Shown here: positions 10,644 through 20,089 of the stretch, in pieces
How the letters are laid out: every line of letters begins with the position of its first letter
Position numbering within the stretch: the stretch's first letter is position 1
Assembly: GCA_002270295.1 (NCBI GenBank)
Contig: NISF01000005.1
Location: 328,542-392,541, forward strand
Origin: Enterobacter sp. 10-1
Lineage (GTDB): Bacteria; Pseudomonadota; Gammaproteobacteria; Enterobacterales; Enterobacteriaceae
Direction of reading: 5' to 3'
DNA length: 64,000 nucleotides
The notes under the pieces: model-generated
The model's database searches: none
Told to the model about the DNA's origin: nothing
The model's input: only the letters and a program-made list of their open reading frames with translations
Program-made: the position numbers and the translations under genes

Positions 10644-12295
10644 AAAGCATTCGTTATGGTATCTCCCTGCTGGCGCTGTTTGCCCTGTATTACGTACTGC
10701 CGCTGAATTTCCGCCTGCTCTGGCAGCCTGACGAGACGCGCTACGCGGAGATTAGCCGCGAAATGCTGGCCTCCGGCGACTGGGTGGTGCCGCATTTCCT
10801 CGGGCTGCGTTACTTTGAAAAACCAATTGCCGGCTACTGGATTAACAGCATCGGGCAGTGGCTGTTTGGCCACAACAATTTCGGCGTGCGCTTTGGCTCG
10901 GTCTTCTCCATCAGCGTGACCGCGCTGCTGGTTGCCTGGCTGGCGTGGCGGATCTGGCGGGATAAACGGCTGGCGATCCTCTCCGGCGTGATGTTCCTGA
11001 CCGCGCTGCTGGTCTACGGTATCGGCACCTATGCGGTGCTGGACCCGATGATCGCCATGTGGATGGCCCTCGCCATGTGCAGCTTCTGGGGCGCCGCTCA
11101 GGCGCAGACCCGGAAGGGCAAAATGGCCGGCTATCTCCTGCTGGGCGTGGCCTGCGGGATGGGGGTGATGACCAAAGGCTTCCTCGCGCTGGCGGTGCCG
11201 GTGGTTGGCGTACTGCCGTGGGTGATTGCGCGTAAGCGCTGGCGCGAAGTGCTGACCTGGGGCTGGCTGTCGGTGGGCGTCTGCGCGCTGGTGGTGCTGC
11301 CGTGGGGGTTGGCTATTGCCCAGCGCGAGCCGGACTTCTGGCGCTACTTCTTCTGGGTGGAGCATATCCAGCGCTTTGCCGAGAAAGACGCTCAGCATAA
11401 AGCTCCGTTCTGGTACTACATTCCGTTCCTGATTGCCGGAAGCCTGCCGTGGCTGGCGCTGCTGCCCGGGGCGCTGAAGCGCGGCTGGACCGAACGCGAC
11501 GACGCCCGCGGCGCGCTGTATCTGCTGGGCTGGGTGGTGATGCCGCTGCTGTTCTTTAGCATCGCTAAGGGCAAGCTGCCGACCTACATCCTGCCGTGCT
11601 TTGGGCCGCTGGCGATCCTGATGGCCCGCTATGCGCTGAATGCGGCGAAAGCGGGGGCGAAGGTGCTGCGCATCAACGCGATGATCAATATCGGCTTCGG
11701 CCTGGTCGGTCTGCTGGCGGTGCTGGCGGTCTCGCCGTGGAGCTTTATGCACAAGCCGGTGTGGTCGCAGATTGAGCTGTATAAGTGCCTGCTGGCGGCC
11801 CTGATATTTGCGGCCTGGGCGCTGGTGGGCTGGCTGACGATGAAGGACAGCGCCCGGCGCTGGCCGCTGGCCGCCTGCTGTCCGCTGGGACTGGCGCTGC
11901 TGGTGGGTTTCGCCATTCCTGACCGGGTGATTGATAGCAAGCAGCCGCAGTTTATGATTGATATCGTCGGCGAGTCGCTGGCGCCAAGCCGCTACGTGCT
12001 GACCAATAACGTCGGTATTGCCGGCGGCCTGTCGTGGGAGCTCAGGCGCAGCGATATCATTCTGTTCGATAAGCAGGGTGAGCTAAAATACGGTCTCGAC
12101 TGGCCGGATGCGCAGGGCCGCTTCGTCAGCGAGGGCGACTTTGCCAGCTGGCTGGAGACGCATCGTCAGCAGGGGCCGGTGTCGCTGGTTCTGCTGATGG
12201 ACAAAGGGGAGAATATGAACGACCTGGCGCTACCGAAACCCGACAACTCCTATGAGTTAGGACGGGTTGTGTTCATCCAGTATCTGCCGCAATGA
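10640..12295 (+). CDS. arnT: Undecaprenyl phosphate-alpha-L-Ara4N transferase ArnT
   Basis: ArnT is the GT83 integral-membrane enzyme that moves L-Ara4N from undecaprenyl phosphate to lipid A phosphates on the periplasmic face, lowering negative charge and conferring polymyxin and cationic-peptide resistance. The 551-residue protein has about 12 hydrophobic helices and then a periplasmic C-terminal domain. The first periplasmic loop carries [15 protein letters not shown], a signature of the family with the catalytic acidic residues. Length equals the usual 550-551. The start overlaps arnD and the end overlaps arnE by 4 bp. Confidence 0.96.
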   Translation: MKSIRYGISLLALFALYYVLPLNFRLLWQPDETRYAEISREMLASGDWVVPHFLGLRYFEKPIAGYWINSIGQWLFGHNNFGVRFGSVFSISVTALLVAWLAWRIWRDKRLAILSGVMFLTALLVYGIGTYAVLDPMIAMWMALAMCSFWGAAQAQTRKGKMAGYLLLGVACGMGVMTKGFLALAVPVVGVLPWVIARKRWREVLTWGWLSVGVCALVVLPWGLAIAQREPDFWRYFFWVEHIQRFAEKDAQHKAPFWYYIPFLIAGSLPWLALLPGALKRGWTERDDARGALYLLGWVVMPLLFFSIAKGKLPTYILPCFGPLAILMARYALNAAKAGAKVLRINAMINIGFGLVGLLAVLAVSPWSFMHKPVWSQIELYKCLLAALIFAAWALVGWLTMKDSARRWPLAACCPLGLALLVGFAIPDRVIDSKQPQFMIDIVGESLAPSRYVLTNNVGIAGGLSWELRRSDIILFDKQGELKYGLDWPDAQGRFVSEGDFASWLETHRQQGPVSLVLLMDKGENMNDLALPKPDNSYELGRVVFIQYLPQ

Positions 12296-12630
12296 GCATC
12301 TGGATCTGCCTGGCGCTCGCCAGCCTGCTGAGCTGCGCCGGGCAGCTGTGCCAAAAACAGGCCACCCGCCCGTCCAAATCCGGACGGCGCGGGCGGCATA
12401 TTCTCGGCTGGCTGGGGCTGGCGCTGCTGGCGCTCGGCGGCGGTATGCTGCTGTGGCTGAGCGTGCTGCAGGCGATCCCGGTGAGTATCGCCTACCCGAT
12501 GCTGAGCCTCAACTTCGTCTGGGTCACCCTCGCGGCGTGGGGCGTCTGGCACGAGCCGGTAGCGCGCCGCCATTGGGTCGGGGTCGGGATGATTGTCGTG
12601 GGTATCGTGATTCTCGGGAGTAGCGTCTGA
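12292..12630 (+). CDS. arnE: L-Ara4N-phosphoundecaprenol flippase subunit ArnE
   Basis: ArnE and ArnF are small multidrug-resistance-like proteins thought to flip undecaprenyl-phosphate-L-Ara4N across the inner membrane. The 112-residue protein has four hydrophobic segments, with the EamA-like stretch [19 protein letters not shown] in the third. The basic loop [10 protein letters not shown] faces the cytoplasm by the positive-inside rule. The stop codon shares its A with the arnF start. Confidence 0.93.
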   Translation: MSIWICLALASLLSCAGQLCQKQATRPSKSGRRGRHILGWLGLALLALGGGMLLWLSVLQAIPVSIAYPMLSLNFVWVTLAAWGVWHEPVARRHWVGVGMIVVGIVILGSSV

Positions 12631-13013
12631 TGGGCTTAATCTGGGCGCTACTCAGCGTTGGGCTGGTCAGCGCCGCACAGCTGCTGCTGCGCGGGGCGAT
12701 GGTTGAACTGCCGCCGCTGACCGACCTGGTCGCGTTTATCAGCCACCTCGTACATCTCCGGGCCGGCACCTTCGGCCTGGCGCTGGGGCTGAGCGGCTAT
12801 CTGCTGTCAATGGTGTGCTGGTACTTTGCGCTGCATCGCCTGCCGCTCGCCAAAGCCTATGCGCTGCTGAGCCTGAGCTACATTGTGGTGTGGGCCGCCG
12901 CTATCTGGCTGCCCGGCTGGCATGAGGCTTTCCGCTGGCGCTCGCTGCTGGGCGTGCTGATTATCGTCGCCGGCGTGCTGACCATCTTCTGGCCGCTGAA
13001 GCGCAAAGGATAG
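12630..13013 (+). CDS. arnF: L-Ara4N-phosphoundecaprenol flippase subunit ArnF
   Basis: ArnF is the partner of ArnE. The 127-residue protein has four membrane helices and the family-typical LAKAYALLSLSYIVVWAAA. It is the last gene of the arn operon. Its TAG at 13011-13013 is separated by a single base from the stop codon of acpT on the other strand. There is therefore no room for a dedicated terminator, and the arn transcript is likely to run antisense into acpT. Confidence 0.93.
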   Translation: MGLIWALLSVGLVSAAQLLLRGAMVELPPLTDLVAFISHLVHLRAGTFGLALGLSGYLLSMVCWYFALHRLPLAKAYALLSLSYIVVWAAAIWLPGWHEAFRWRSLLGVLIIVAGVLTIFWPLKRKG

Positions 13014-13014
13014 C

Positions 13015-13584
13015 TTAGCCCAGCCGTTCGACCTTGAGCTCGAACGGCGTCGGCGTGCACACCGCCAGGCTGAGGGCGCCAAGCTGGAGCTGGCTGACCG
13101 ACAGCCGGGAGCGGAAGCAGCTGTCGACGCTGGCAATCTGCCAGGCGCTGCCGCCACGCTGCTTAACGATCGCTTCTTTACGCGTCCAGATGCGCCAGAA
13201 CGCCGCCAGCTGCATTTCCGGCCGTTCGGCCTCCAGCTGGGCGTGTTCGCCGGAGCTAAACACCGCATTGGCGATCCGACGCCAGTTTTCTCGCGGGCGA
13301 ATGACTTCGATATCGCAACCGACTTCCCCCTCGTCGCTGAGCAGCAGCGCGATATCGTCGCCGCTGTGGCTGAGGTTAAACCACAGCGGCGTCCCGTCAG
13401 CAAACCCCGGCTTGCCCTGTTGGGCGTAGATAATCTCGGGCAGCGGCGTCACCGCCTGATACAGCAGCGCGCGGCCGGCTAACCAGCCGGCGCGGCGCGC
13501 GCCCTGCGGCGCGAGGGCGGAGATCGCCGGCGGCAGCGCCCGAGTGCTTAAGGTCGAAATTTTCCCCAGCAAAAGCCGATACAT
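13015..13584 (-). CDS. acpT: 4'-phosphopantetheinyl transferase AcpT (APE cluster)
   Basis: AcpT transfers 4'-phosphopantetheine from coenzyme A to acyl carrier proteins. The 189-residue protein shows the Sfp-type motifs WFNLSHSGDDIALLLS, EVGCDIEVIRP (Mg-binding Asp/Glu) and FWRIWTRKEAIVKQRGG. It matches E. coli K-12 AcpT (YhhU), which lies next to nikA. The ATG at 13584 gives MYRLLLGKISTLS, as in E. coli; the longer open frame upstream reads into apeR. It starts one base after the apeR stop and is last in the ape operon, so its substrates are most likely ApeE and ApeF (inference). Confidence 0.94.
   Translation of the reverse strand: MYRLLLGKISTLSTRALPPAISALAPQGARRAGWLAGRALLYQAVTPLPEIIYAQQGKPGFADGTPLWFNLSHSGDDIALLLSDEGEVGCDIEVIRPRENWRRIANAVFSSGEHAQLEAERPEMQLAAFWRIWTRKEAIVKQRGGSAWQIASVDSCFRSRLSVSQLQLGALSLAVCTPTPFELKVERLG
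13023..13048. other. Perfect 9-bp hairpin at the convergent arnF/acpT ends
   Basis: GCCGTTCGA at 13023-13031 and TCGAACGGC at 13040-13048 flank an 8-base loop. The hairpin lies in the last codons of acpT, just past the arnF stop. Neither strand shows a T-tract, so it is not a standard intrinsic terminator. It may protect 3' ends or aid factor-dependent stopping. Confidence 0.45.
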
Positions 13585-13585
13585 A

Positions 13586-14815
13586 TCAAGACCAACGCTT
13601 AATGATGATGGACGTATTGATGCCGCCAAAGGCGAAGTTATTGCTCTGCAGATACTCGCAGTCGATCCTGCGCGCTTCCCCCATGATGTAGTCGAGCTCG
13701 CCGCACTGGGGATCCGGCTGGCGCAGGTTGAGCGTCGGGGCGAACCAGCCTTCACGCATCATCTGCAGGCTCATCCAGGCTTCCAGCGCCCCGCAGGCGC
13801 CCAGCGTATGGCCAAAATAGCTTTTCAACGAAGAGATCGGCACGCGGTTGCCGAAGAGGGTAGCGCTGGCCCGGCTTTCGGCAATATCGCCGCGATCGGT
13901 CGCCGTACCGTGGGCCGAAATATAGCCGATATCTTCGGCGCGTAACCCGGCCATGCTGAGCGCCTGTGCCATGCAAATTTGCATCGTTTCCTGCTGCGGC
14001 TGGGTGATATGCGCGGCGTCGCAGTTGGTGGCAAAGCCGACGATTTCGCCGTAGATCGTCGCACCGCGCGCTTTGGCGTGCTCCAGCTCTTCGAGGATCA
14101 GCGTACCGGCGCCTTCGCCAATCACCAGGCCATCGCGACGTGCGTCGAACGGCGACGGGGTGGTTTTCGGCTCATCGTTGCGCTGGCTGGTGGCGAAGAG
14201 GGTATCAAAGATCGCCGCTTCGGACGGGCAGAGCTCTTCGGCGCCGCCGGCCACCATCACCGTTTGATAGCCGTGGCGAATGGCTTCCCAGGCGTAGCCG
14301 ATAGCCTGGCTGCCGGAGGTGCAGGCGCTGGAGGTGGGAATAACCCGCCCGCGCAGGCCGAAGAAGAGGCCGGTGTTGACCGCGGTGGTGTGCGGCATCA
14401 TCTGTACGTAGGTGGTGCCGGTAATGTTGTTGGTATGCTTTTCCGTCAGCATGGTGGCAAACTCGCTCACCGGGCCGGTGCTGCCGGTCGAAGAGCCGTA
14501 GGCAATACCGGTTTCGCCGTTCGTGAGCACCGCCTCGCCGATCAGGCCGGCCTGCTCCAGCGCCAGCTCGCTGGCGCGGGTGGACATCAGCGATACCCGG
14601 CCCATGGCGCGAATACGCTTGCGGGTATAGTGCTCCGGCAGGGTGAAATCGTCGATCGGGGCGCCGAGCAGGGTGTGCAGGCCGTCATAGATTTGCCATT
14701 CCGGCATCTTGCGCACGGCGTTCTCGTAAGAGAGCAGCCTGGCGGAAACGTCCTGCCAGTTTTCCCCAAAGGCGGTGACGCCGCCCATCCCTGTAATCAC
14801 GACACGGCGTGTCAT
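13586..14815 (-). CDS. apeR: Aryl polyene beta-ketoacyl-ACP synthase ApeR
   Basis: ApeR is a FabF-type ketosynthase of the type II system that makes aryl polyenes. The 409-residue protein carries the nucleophile Cys165 in SSACTSGSQAIGYAW and both histidines, in ISAHGTATDRGD and KSYFGHTLGACGA. All three catalytic residues are present, so it should be active, unlike the chain-length factor ApeC. Grammbitter and co-workers used the letters apeA-R for the Xenorhabdus cluster; gene order here matches C to R. ATGA overlap with apeQ. Confidence 0.9.
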   Translation of the reverse strand: MTRRVVITGMGGVTAFGENWQDVSARLLSYENAVRKMPEWQIYDGLHTLLGAPIDDFTLPEHYTRKRIRAMGRVSLMSTRASELALEQAGLIGEAVLTNGETGIAYGSSTGSTGPVSEFATMLTEKHTNNITGTTYVQMMPHTTAVNTGLFFGLRGRVIPTSSACTSGSQAIGYAWEAIRHGYQTVMVAGGAEELCPSEAAIFDTLFATSQRNDEPKTTPSPFDARRDGLVIGEGAGTLILEELEHAKARGATIYGEIVGFATNCDAAHITQPQQETMQICMAQALSMAGLRAEDIGYISAHGTATDRGDIAESRASATLFGNRVPISSLKSYFGHTLGACGALEAWMSLQMMREGWFAPTLNLRQPDPQCGELDYIMGEARRIDCEYLQSNNFAFGGINTSIIIKRWS

Positions 14816-15543
14816 AACATACCTCCATTGATGGAAATAACCTGGCGGGTGACGTAACCCGCAATGTCGGACATTAAATAGCTGGCCAGTCCGGCAACTT
14901 CATCCGCCTGGCCCATACGCTTCATCGGGATCAGCGCCATCGCCTCTTTCTGCGCGGCCTCTTCCATCTCGATCATTCCGGTATCAATCAGCCCCGGCGC
15001 AATGCAGTTGACGGTGATTTTGCGTTTCGCCAGCTCAATGGCCAGCGCTTTGGTGGCGCCGATAATGCCCGCCTTCGCCGCGCTATAGTTGACCTGACCC
15101 CGGTTGCCCATCACCCCGGAAACGGATGACAGGGTAATAATCCGCCCGCCCTGACGGGCACCGATCATCGGCATAATGCACGGCTGAATAACGTTGTAAA
15201 AGCTGTCGAGGTTGGTGTGGATAACGCAATCCCAGTCGTCGTCGCTGAGCGCCGGGAAGGCGCCGTCGCGGGCGATCCCGGCGTTGCTTACCACGCCGTA
15301 CCACGGACCGTGGGCGGCGATATCCTGCTCCAGCGCCTCGCGACACTGCTCGCGGTTGGCGACGTCAAAGCTCAGCACCCGCCCGGCGCCGCCGGCGGCC
15401 TGCAGGGTCTCGAGGGTTTCCCGCGCGCCCTCGGCGTCGCGATGGTAATGAACGCCGACGGTAAAACCGTCCGCCGCCAGCTGGCAGGCGATGGCGCGGC
15501 CGATGCCCTTGCTGGCTCCGGTCACTAATACTGAACGACTCAT
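14812..15543 (-). CDS. apeQ: Aryl polyene 3-ketoacyl-ACP reductase ApeQ
   Basis: ApeQ is a FabG-like short-chain dehydrogenase that reduces the 3-keto group after each polyene extension. In the 243 residues, TGASKGIGRAIA (from residue 8) binds NADPH, NAGIARDGAF follows, and the catalytic triad is in TLSSVSGVMGNRGQVNYSAAKAG (Ser, Tyr, Lys). The C-terminus (VISINGGML) is that of FabG-type reductases. ATGA overlaps join it to apeP and apeR. Confidence 0.92.
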   Translation of the reverse strand: MSRSVLVTGASKGIGRAIACQLAADGFTVGVHYHRDAEGARETLETLQAAGGAGRVLSFDVANREQCREALEQDIAAHGPWYGVVSNAGIARDGAFPALSDDDWDCVIHTNLDSFYNVIQPCIMPMIGARQGGRIITLSSVSGVMGNRGQVNYSAAKAGIIGATKALAIELAKRKITVNCIAPGLIDTGMIEMEEAAQKEAMALIPMKRMGQADEVAGLASYLMSDIAGYVTRQVISINGGML

Positions 15544-16016
15544 GGTTTCTCTCCCTGATTAAAAAGCGTCGTTAACTCTTCGGCGGTAGGCTGGAAGGTA
15601 TTCACCCTGCCGGTTGCCAGCGCCTCATCCCCGGCGCTGATGGCGCACTCGAAGCTGCCAAAACGCGCGTCCTGCATTAACAGATTAACGCTGATGGTCA
15701 GCGTCCGGCCGGCGGGCAGAACCCCCGCGGCGCAGATCAGCTCCCTGGCGCCGAGCACCATGCCGAGCGCAATACTGCTTTGCCCCTGCCGGCGGCGATG
15801 CCAGCCTGACCAGACGCCGACGGTCTGCGCCATCAGCTCCAGCGCAAACCAGCCGGGCAGGTTGCCGTCGGCGTCAAGAAACGGCGCCAGCACGCTGCGG
15901 CCGGTGACGGCAACGCGGCAAACGGCGGTTTCGTCAGTGACCTTCAGCACCTCTTCCAGCAGCAGCATCGGCGCGTCGTGCGGCAGGTAGTCGCCGGGCG
16001 ACAAATAGTGGTTCAT
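15540..16016 (-). CDS. apeP: Aryl polyene 3-hydroxyacyl-ACP dehydratase ApeP
   Basis: This 158-residue hotdog-fold protein has the opening YLPHDAPMLLLEEVL, which carries the dehydratase histidine, and GWFALELMAQTVGVWSGWH, the FabA/FabZ-like central helix with a catalytic Glu. In the known APE system ApeP pairs with ApeI to form a heteromeric dehydratase that leaves trans double bonds, building the polyene. It overlaps apeO and apeQ by 4 bp each. Confidence 0.88.
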   Translation of the reverse strand: MNHYLSPGDYLPHDAPMLLLEEVLKVTDETAVCRVAVTGRSVLAPFLDADGNLPGWFALELMAQTVGVWSGWHRRRQGQSSIALGMVLGARELICAAGVLPAGRTLTISVNLLMQDARFGSFECAISAGDEALATGRVNTFQPTAEELTTLFNQGEKP

Positions 16017-17182
16017 AAAACTCTCCCGAGCAGAATGCTGGCGTTATTGCCGCCGAAGGCGAACGAGTTGGACAGGATCGTCGGCCGGGCGAGCGGCTGC
16101 GCTTTCTCGATAATGCCGCAGGCGGGCAGCGCCGGGTCGCGCGGCGAAAGGCTGAAATCCTGGGCGGGCAGCGGCAGGCTGCGCTGGAGGATCAGCATGG
16201 CGATTGCCGCCTCGGTGATCCCCGCCGCGCCAAGCGTATGGCCGGTCAGATGCTTGGTGGAGCTGCACGGCACCTGCTCGCCAAACAGCGCGCTCACCAC
16301 CTGCGATTCCACCTGGTCGTTAAGCGGCGTGGCGGTACCGTGCAGGTTGATGTAGCCCACCGCGTCGGCGGCGATACCGGCATCGTCGAGCGCCTGGCGA
16401 ATGGCGCGGATGGCCCCTTCGCCCTGCGGATGGGGAGCCGAAATATGGTGCGCATCGCTGGACTCGCCCACGCCGAGCAGGGCGATGGGCTGCGGCTCCC
16501 GGGTCAGCAGCATCAGCGCCGCGCCTTCGCCAATCGTAATTCCGCAGCGGTCGCGGCCGAAGGGCTGGCATAGCGTTGGGGAGAGGGACTCCAGGCTGTG
16601 GAAGCCGTTCACAGGCATCCGGCTGAGGGAGTCGGCGCCGCCGACAATCGCCACGTCCGCGAGGCCGGCCTCGATCAGCCGCCGCCCGCTGATTATCGCG
16701 CGGGCGCTGGAGGAGCAGGCGGTGGAGAGGGTAAAGGCCGGGCCGTCGAGATCCAGCCAGTGGCTAAGAAAGCGCGACGGGTCGCCCAGCTCCTGCTGCG
16801 GGTAGTGCCAGGCTGCGCTCGCCTTCGCGTTGAGCGTGAAGTCCACGTGCCTGTCGCCCTCATCGAGCCCGGAGGTGCTGGTGCCGAGCACCACCGCCAC
16901 CCGATCGCGGCCGTAGCGGGCGATAGCGTCGTCCACCTGCGGCTGAATCTGCGCCAGCGCCGCCAGCAGCAGCTGATTGTTGCGCGAGCGGTGGGCCGCA
17001 AAAGCATCGCCGATGGCGGGCAGCTCGCCGTCAACGCCGCCGAGTATCGCCTGCGGTTGTCCCTGCAGCCAGCCGGCGCGCGGGCGCATACCGGGGGCGA
17101 TACCGCGCGTCAGGTTGCAGGCGATCTCGTCGAGGCTGTTGCCCAGCGCGTTGATCATGCCGACAGCGGAAATGTAGATCAT
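16013..17182 (-). CDS. apeO: Aryl polyene beta-ketoacyl-ACP synthase ApeO (KS alpha)
   Basis: ApeO is the catalytic ketosynthase that works with the chain-length factor ApeC. The 389-residue protein has Cys156 in TLSTACSSSARAI and the histidines of INLHGTATPLNDQ and KHLTGHTLGAAG. The ATG at 17182 (MIYISAVGMINALG) is chosen because it begins at the conserved first strand and lies one base after the apeN stop. The frame stays open 69 bases further upstream without similarity to the family. Confidence 0.9.
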   Translation of the reverse strand: MIYISAVGMINALGNSLDEIACNLTRGIAPGMRPRAGWLQGQPQAILGGVDGELPAIGDAFAAHRSRNNQLLLAALAQIQPQVDDAIARYGRDRVAVVLGTSTSGLDEGDRHVDFTLNAKASAAWHYPQQELGDPSRFLSHWLDLDGPAFTLSTACSSSARAIISGRRLIEAGLADVAIVGGADSLSRMPVNGFHSLESLSPTLCQPFGRDRCGITIGEGAALMLLTREPQPIALLGVGESSDAHHISAPHPQGEGAIRAIRQALDDAGIAADAVGYINLHGTATPLNDQVESQVVSALFGEQVPCSSTKHLTGHTLGAAGITEAAIAMLILQRSLPLPAQDFSLSPRDPALPACGIIEKAQPLARPTILSNSFAFGGNNASILLGRVL

Positions 17183-17183
17183 C

Positions 17184-17768
17184 TCAGTCGCCCAAATATT
17201 GAATGGTGATGTGGTAGCCGAAGGCCTGCTGCTGAATGCTGATGGGTTCACGGCGGCCTTTGCGGTTCAGGTAGGTGATTTCCGTCACCAGCCTGCCGCG
17301 GGCGTTGCGCAGCTCGCGCCTGTCGCCGGCGTCGGTCAGCGTCCAGCCTTTCGGCAGCTGCGGCTGCCAGGCCGCGATCGGCCAGTGGCTGAGCATCACG
17401 TCCGCCAGCACCTGGCTGGCGGGCGGCATCTGCGGCACCACGATCGACTGTTCGGTATGCACGCCTTTTTCGTCATAGGTGACGAGGAACAGACGAATGC
17501 CCACCGACGAGAGCCCGGCCAGCGTCACCTTGTGCGCATCGGCGTTGAGCATTACCAGCAGCGACCGGGTCTGGCCGTTAAAGCTGCCGGTCAGCAGCTG
17601 CTGTGAGCTGAGCGACGGCGAGATGCCCGGCGCCGGGAGCGTCACGCGGGCGCCCGGCTCCAGCCACGCCTGCGGGCGCCCCTGCTGCGCCTTTTGCGAA
17701 TGGCCGCAGCCGGCCAGGACTAAGGTGGCAATCAGCGCGAGGGCGCGGCCGAGTTTGTGCTTCATCAT
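17184..17768 (-). CDS. apeN: Aryl polyene cluster lipoprotein ApeN (DUF3261-type)
   Basis: This 194-residue predicted lipoprotein has the signal sequence MMKHKLGRALALIATLVLAG and a lipobox LAGC with Cys21. The residue after Cys is Gly, so outer-membrane sorting is expected. Its function is not known in detail. Its place after the exporter gene apeM in all APE clusters suggests a role in moving or anchoring the polyene lipid at the outer membrane. It overlaps apeM by 4 bp. Confidence 0.82.
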   Translation of the reverse strand: MMKHKLGRALALIATLVLAGCGHSQKAQQGRPQAWLEPGARVTLPAPGISPSLSSQQLLTGSFNGQTRSLLVMLNADAHKVTLAGLSSVGIRLFLVTYDEKGVHTEQSIVVPQMPPASQVLADVMLSHWPIAAWQPQLPKGWTLTDAGDRRELRNARGRLVTEITYLNRKGRREPISIQQQAFGYHITIQYLGD

Positions 17769-20089
17769 CTTCTTTTTTTCCCTTTTTTGCCGGGCATCGC
17801 CAGGGGCGATAGCAGGAAGGCGGTGAAAATCCCGCTAACCAGCACGATGCCAAAGCTGGCGATCGCCTGGGTTGAGCTAAACACCAGCATGCCGAGGGTC
17901 AGCAGCGTGGTCATCATGGCCAGGGTGACGGCCAGCAGCGAGGTCAGCGGCGTGCCGCGCGGATTGCTGAAAAACAGCGTGTAGTTGATGCCGATCCCCA
18001 GCACCAGCACCAGCGCCAGCAGCGAAAACAGATTAAGCGTATGGCCGCTGAGGGAGAGCGCCGCGAGGCCGCAGCCTAATGAGAGTACCGAAGGCGCGAG
18101 GCTGATAAGCCCTTTGCGCCAGCCGAGGCGCAGAACCGCCCCGCAGGCGATGGTGGCCAGCGCGATACCCAGCAGTCCGGTCAGCAAATGGCGATAGAGG
18201 GCGAAGAGCTCGTCGAAAGCGCTTTTCCTGTCGACCCACGCCACGCCGCTATATTTTGCGCCGAGGGCCTTCAGCGCCGGACTCTCCTTCACGCCGTCAA
18301 CCGGCACCAGCACGCCGCTCTCGCCGTTCTGCAGGGTTATCCATAGCAGGCGCCAGCCTTCGCTGGCCGGGCTGGCAAGCCAGGCGTCCACGGTGACCGG
18401 CATGGGACTGAGATCCGCATTGACCGCCTGCAGCCCGGCGCTTTGCAGCGCGCGGCTGACCGCCGGGGAGGCCGCTTTCAGCAGCGTCAGATCCTGGCGC
18501 TGACGGGCCAGCGAGTTCAGCGGGATCGTTCGGTAGCCGTTAAGCTGACCCTGATTTTTCGCCTGTTCCAGCGCGGGTACAAAGGCTTCCAGCCGCTCCA
18601 GCGTTTGCTGCTGCGTCCTGCCGTAGACCACGAACCACTTCTGATCGACGCCCTGACCGGTTAAGGCCGCGATCGTCTTTTCCTGCGCCAGAAGAGGCTG
18701 CGGCAGCGCCTGCAGCTGGGATATATCGTCGTCGACGCGCAGGGTGGCGATCCCTGCCAGCGAGAACAGCGCCAGGGCGACCGGCAGGCCGATGGCGAGC
18801 TTTTTATTGCGTCGCCATGCCGCCAGCCAGCGCAGCATCAGGAGCATCGCCGGCACCGGACGCACCGGCAGGCCGCGGGAGAGTAGCGGATGCCAGAATA
18901 TGACCGTCAGGCAGGAGGCGCTGAGCCCGGCGGCGGCGAATACCGACATCTGGCGAATGCCGGGGAAAGGCGCGAGCATCATGATCAGATAGGCTACGAC
19001 CACCGTCAGCAGCGCCAGCAGCAGCGCGTTGCGTACCTTGGCGAGGCTTTGCCACGGCGTGACCTCGTTGCCGTGCACCATCCGCTCGGTCAGGTAGTAG
19101 AGCGTATAGTCGGCAGAAATACCGATAATGCTCATGCTCATCACCAGCGTCATCAGGTGCAGCTCGCCGAACAGCAGCAGCGTGGCGACGGTGCCCGCCA
19201 GCGCGCCGATGCCGATGGAGATCAGGCTCAGGATCAGCGGACGCAGCGAGCGAAAGACCGCGACGATGAGCAGAATAACGCCAAATATCGTGGCAACGCC
19301 GAGGGTTGAGATGTCCCGTTTTGCCTGCTGGCTGGCGTAGTCGCTGTAAAATACCGTGCCGCGCGAGAGCAGCTGAGCCTGCGGATAGCGGGCCTTGAGC
19401 TCCGTTTGCAGGGCGGAGAGGGTGGTCACCAGACGATGCGTTTGCTGCATATCAAACGAGGAGCCCGCCAGCTCGCCGTGCAGCAGGTACCATTGGTTGC
19501 CCTGCCGATCCTCGGTCACCAGCCAGCCATCCTTCAGCTGCATGCGCTGGCCGTTTTTCGCCATCGCCAGCTGCGAACCGCGCATCAGCATCAGCGGGTC
19601 ATTTTGCAGCTCTTTGCCGCTGACGCCGGAAAAAGCGGAATAGAGCTGGGAGAGGACCCACTGCGCCTGGGCTTCGCCGCCGTTTTGCAGGCGGGCGCGG
19701 GTGGCATCATCAATCAGCCCGTTGCGGTGCTGCCAGAAAAACGTGCCCCAGGCCTGCTGGCTGTCGGCATCCATCGGGCCTTTCACCGTCGCCAGCGCGT
19801 GGGATTTCTGCAGCAGGCTGAGCCACTCGCGGGCAACCTGCGGATCGGCCTGCTTGCCGGGGCTGACCAGCCACACCAGCTGCCGATCAAGGCGCTGCAT
19901 AAAGCCCTCATTGAGGCTCGGAGGAACGGCGCCCAGCGCCTGTTTCGGCAGCATCGCCAGCACGCTGCTGTTCATCCGCGACTGGGGCAGCAGCGCCAGC
20001 AGCACGCCCAGCATCACCAGGCAGACGAGTCCCCACAGCAGCGCGAAGCTCTTGCGGTTACTGTGCAGCAAATCGTTGGCGTTCGTCAT
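17765..20089 (-). CDS. apeM: MMPL/RND-type lipid exporter ApeM
   Basis: This 774-residue inner-membrane protein has two halves, each with one helix, a large periplasmic domain and a group of five to six helices. SMSIIGISADYTLYYLTERM and LVLGIGINYTLFFSN are the paired sterol-sensing-like helices of MMPL transporters. It probably extracts the APE lipid from the inner membrane towards the outer membrane, driven by proton flow. It shares 32 bp with apeL and ATGA with apeN. The ATG at 20089 gives MTNANDLLHSNRKS. Confidence 0.88.
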   Translation of the reverse strand: MTNANDLLHSNRKSFALLWGLVCLVMLGVLLALLPQSRMNSSVLAMLPKQALGAVPPSLNEGFMQRLDRQLVWLVSPGKQADPQVAREWLSLLQKSHALATVKGPMDADSQQAWGTFFWQHRNGLIDDATRARLQNGGEAQAQWVLSQLYSAFSGVSGKELQNDPLMLMRGSQLAMAKNGQRMQLKDGWLVTEDRQGNQWYLLHGELAGSSFDMQQTHRLVTTLSALQTELKARYPQAQLLSRGTVFYSDYASQQAKRDISTLGVATIFGVILLIVAVFRSLRPLILSLISIGIGALAGTVATLLLFGELHLMTLVMSMSIIGISADYTLYYLTERMVHGNEVTPWQSLAKVRNALLLALLTVVVAYLIMMLAPFPGIRQMSVFAAAGLSASCLTVIFWHPLLSRGLPVRPVPAMLLMLRWLAAWRRNKKLAIGLPVALALFSLAGIATLRVDDDISQLQALPQPLLAQEKTIAALTGQGVDQKWFVVYGRTQQQTLERLEAFVPALEQAKNQGQLNGYRTIPLNSLARQRQDLTLLKAASPAVSRALQSAGLQAVNADLSPMPVTVDAWLASPASEGWRLLWITLQNGESGVLVPVDGVKESPALKALGAKYSGVAWVDRKSAFDELFALYRHLLTGLLGIALATIACGAVLRLGWRKGLISLAPSVLSLGCGLAALSLSGHTLNLFSLLALVLVLGIGINYTLFFSNPRGTPLTSLLAVTLAMMTTLLTLGMLVFSSTQAIASFGIVLVSGIFTAFLLSPLAMPGKKGKKRR

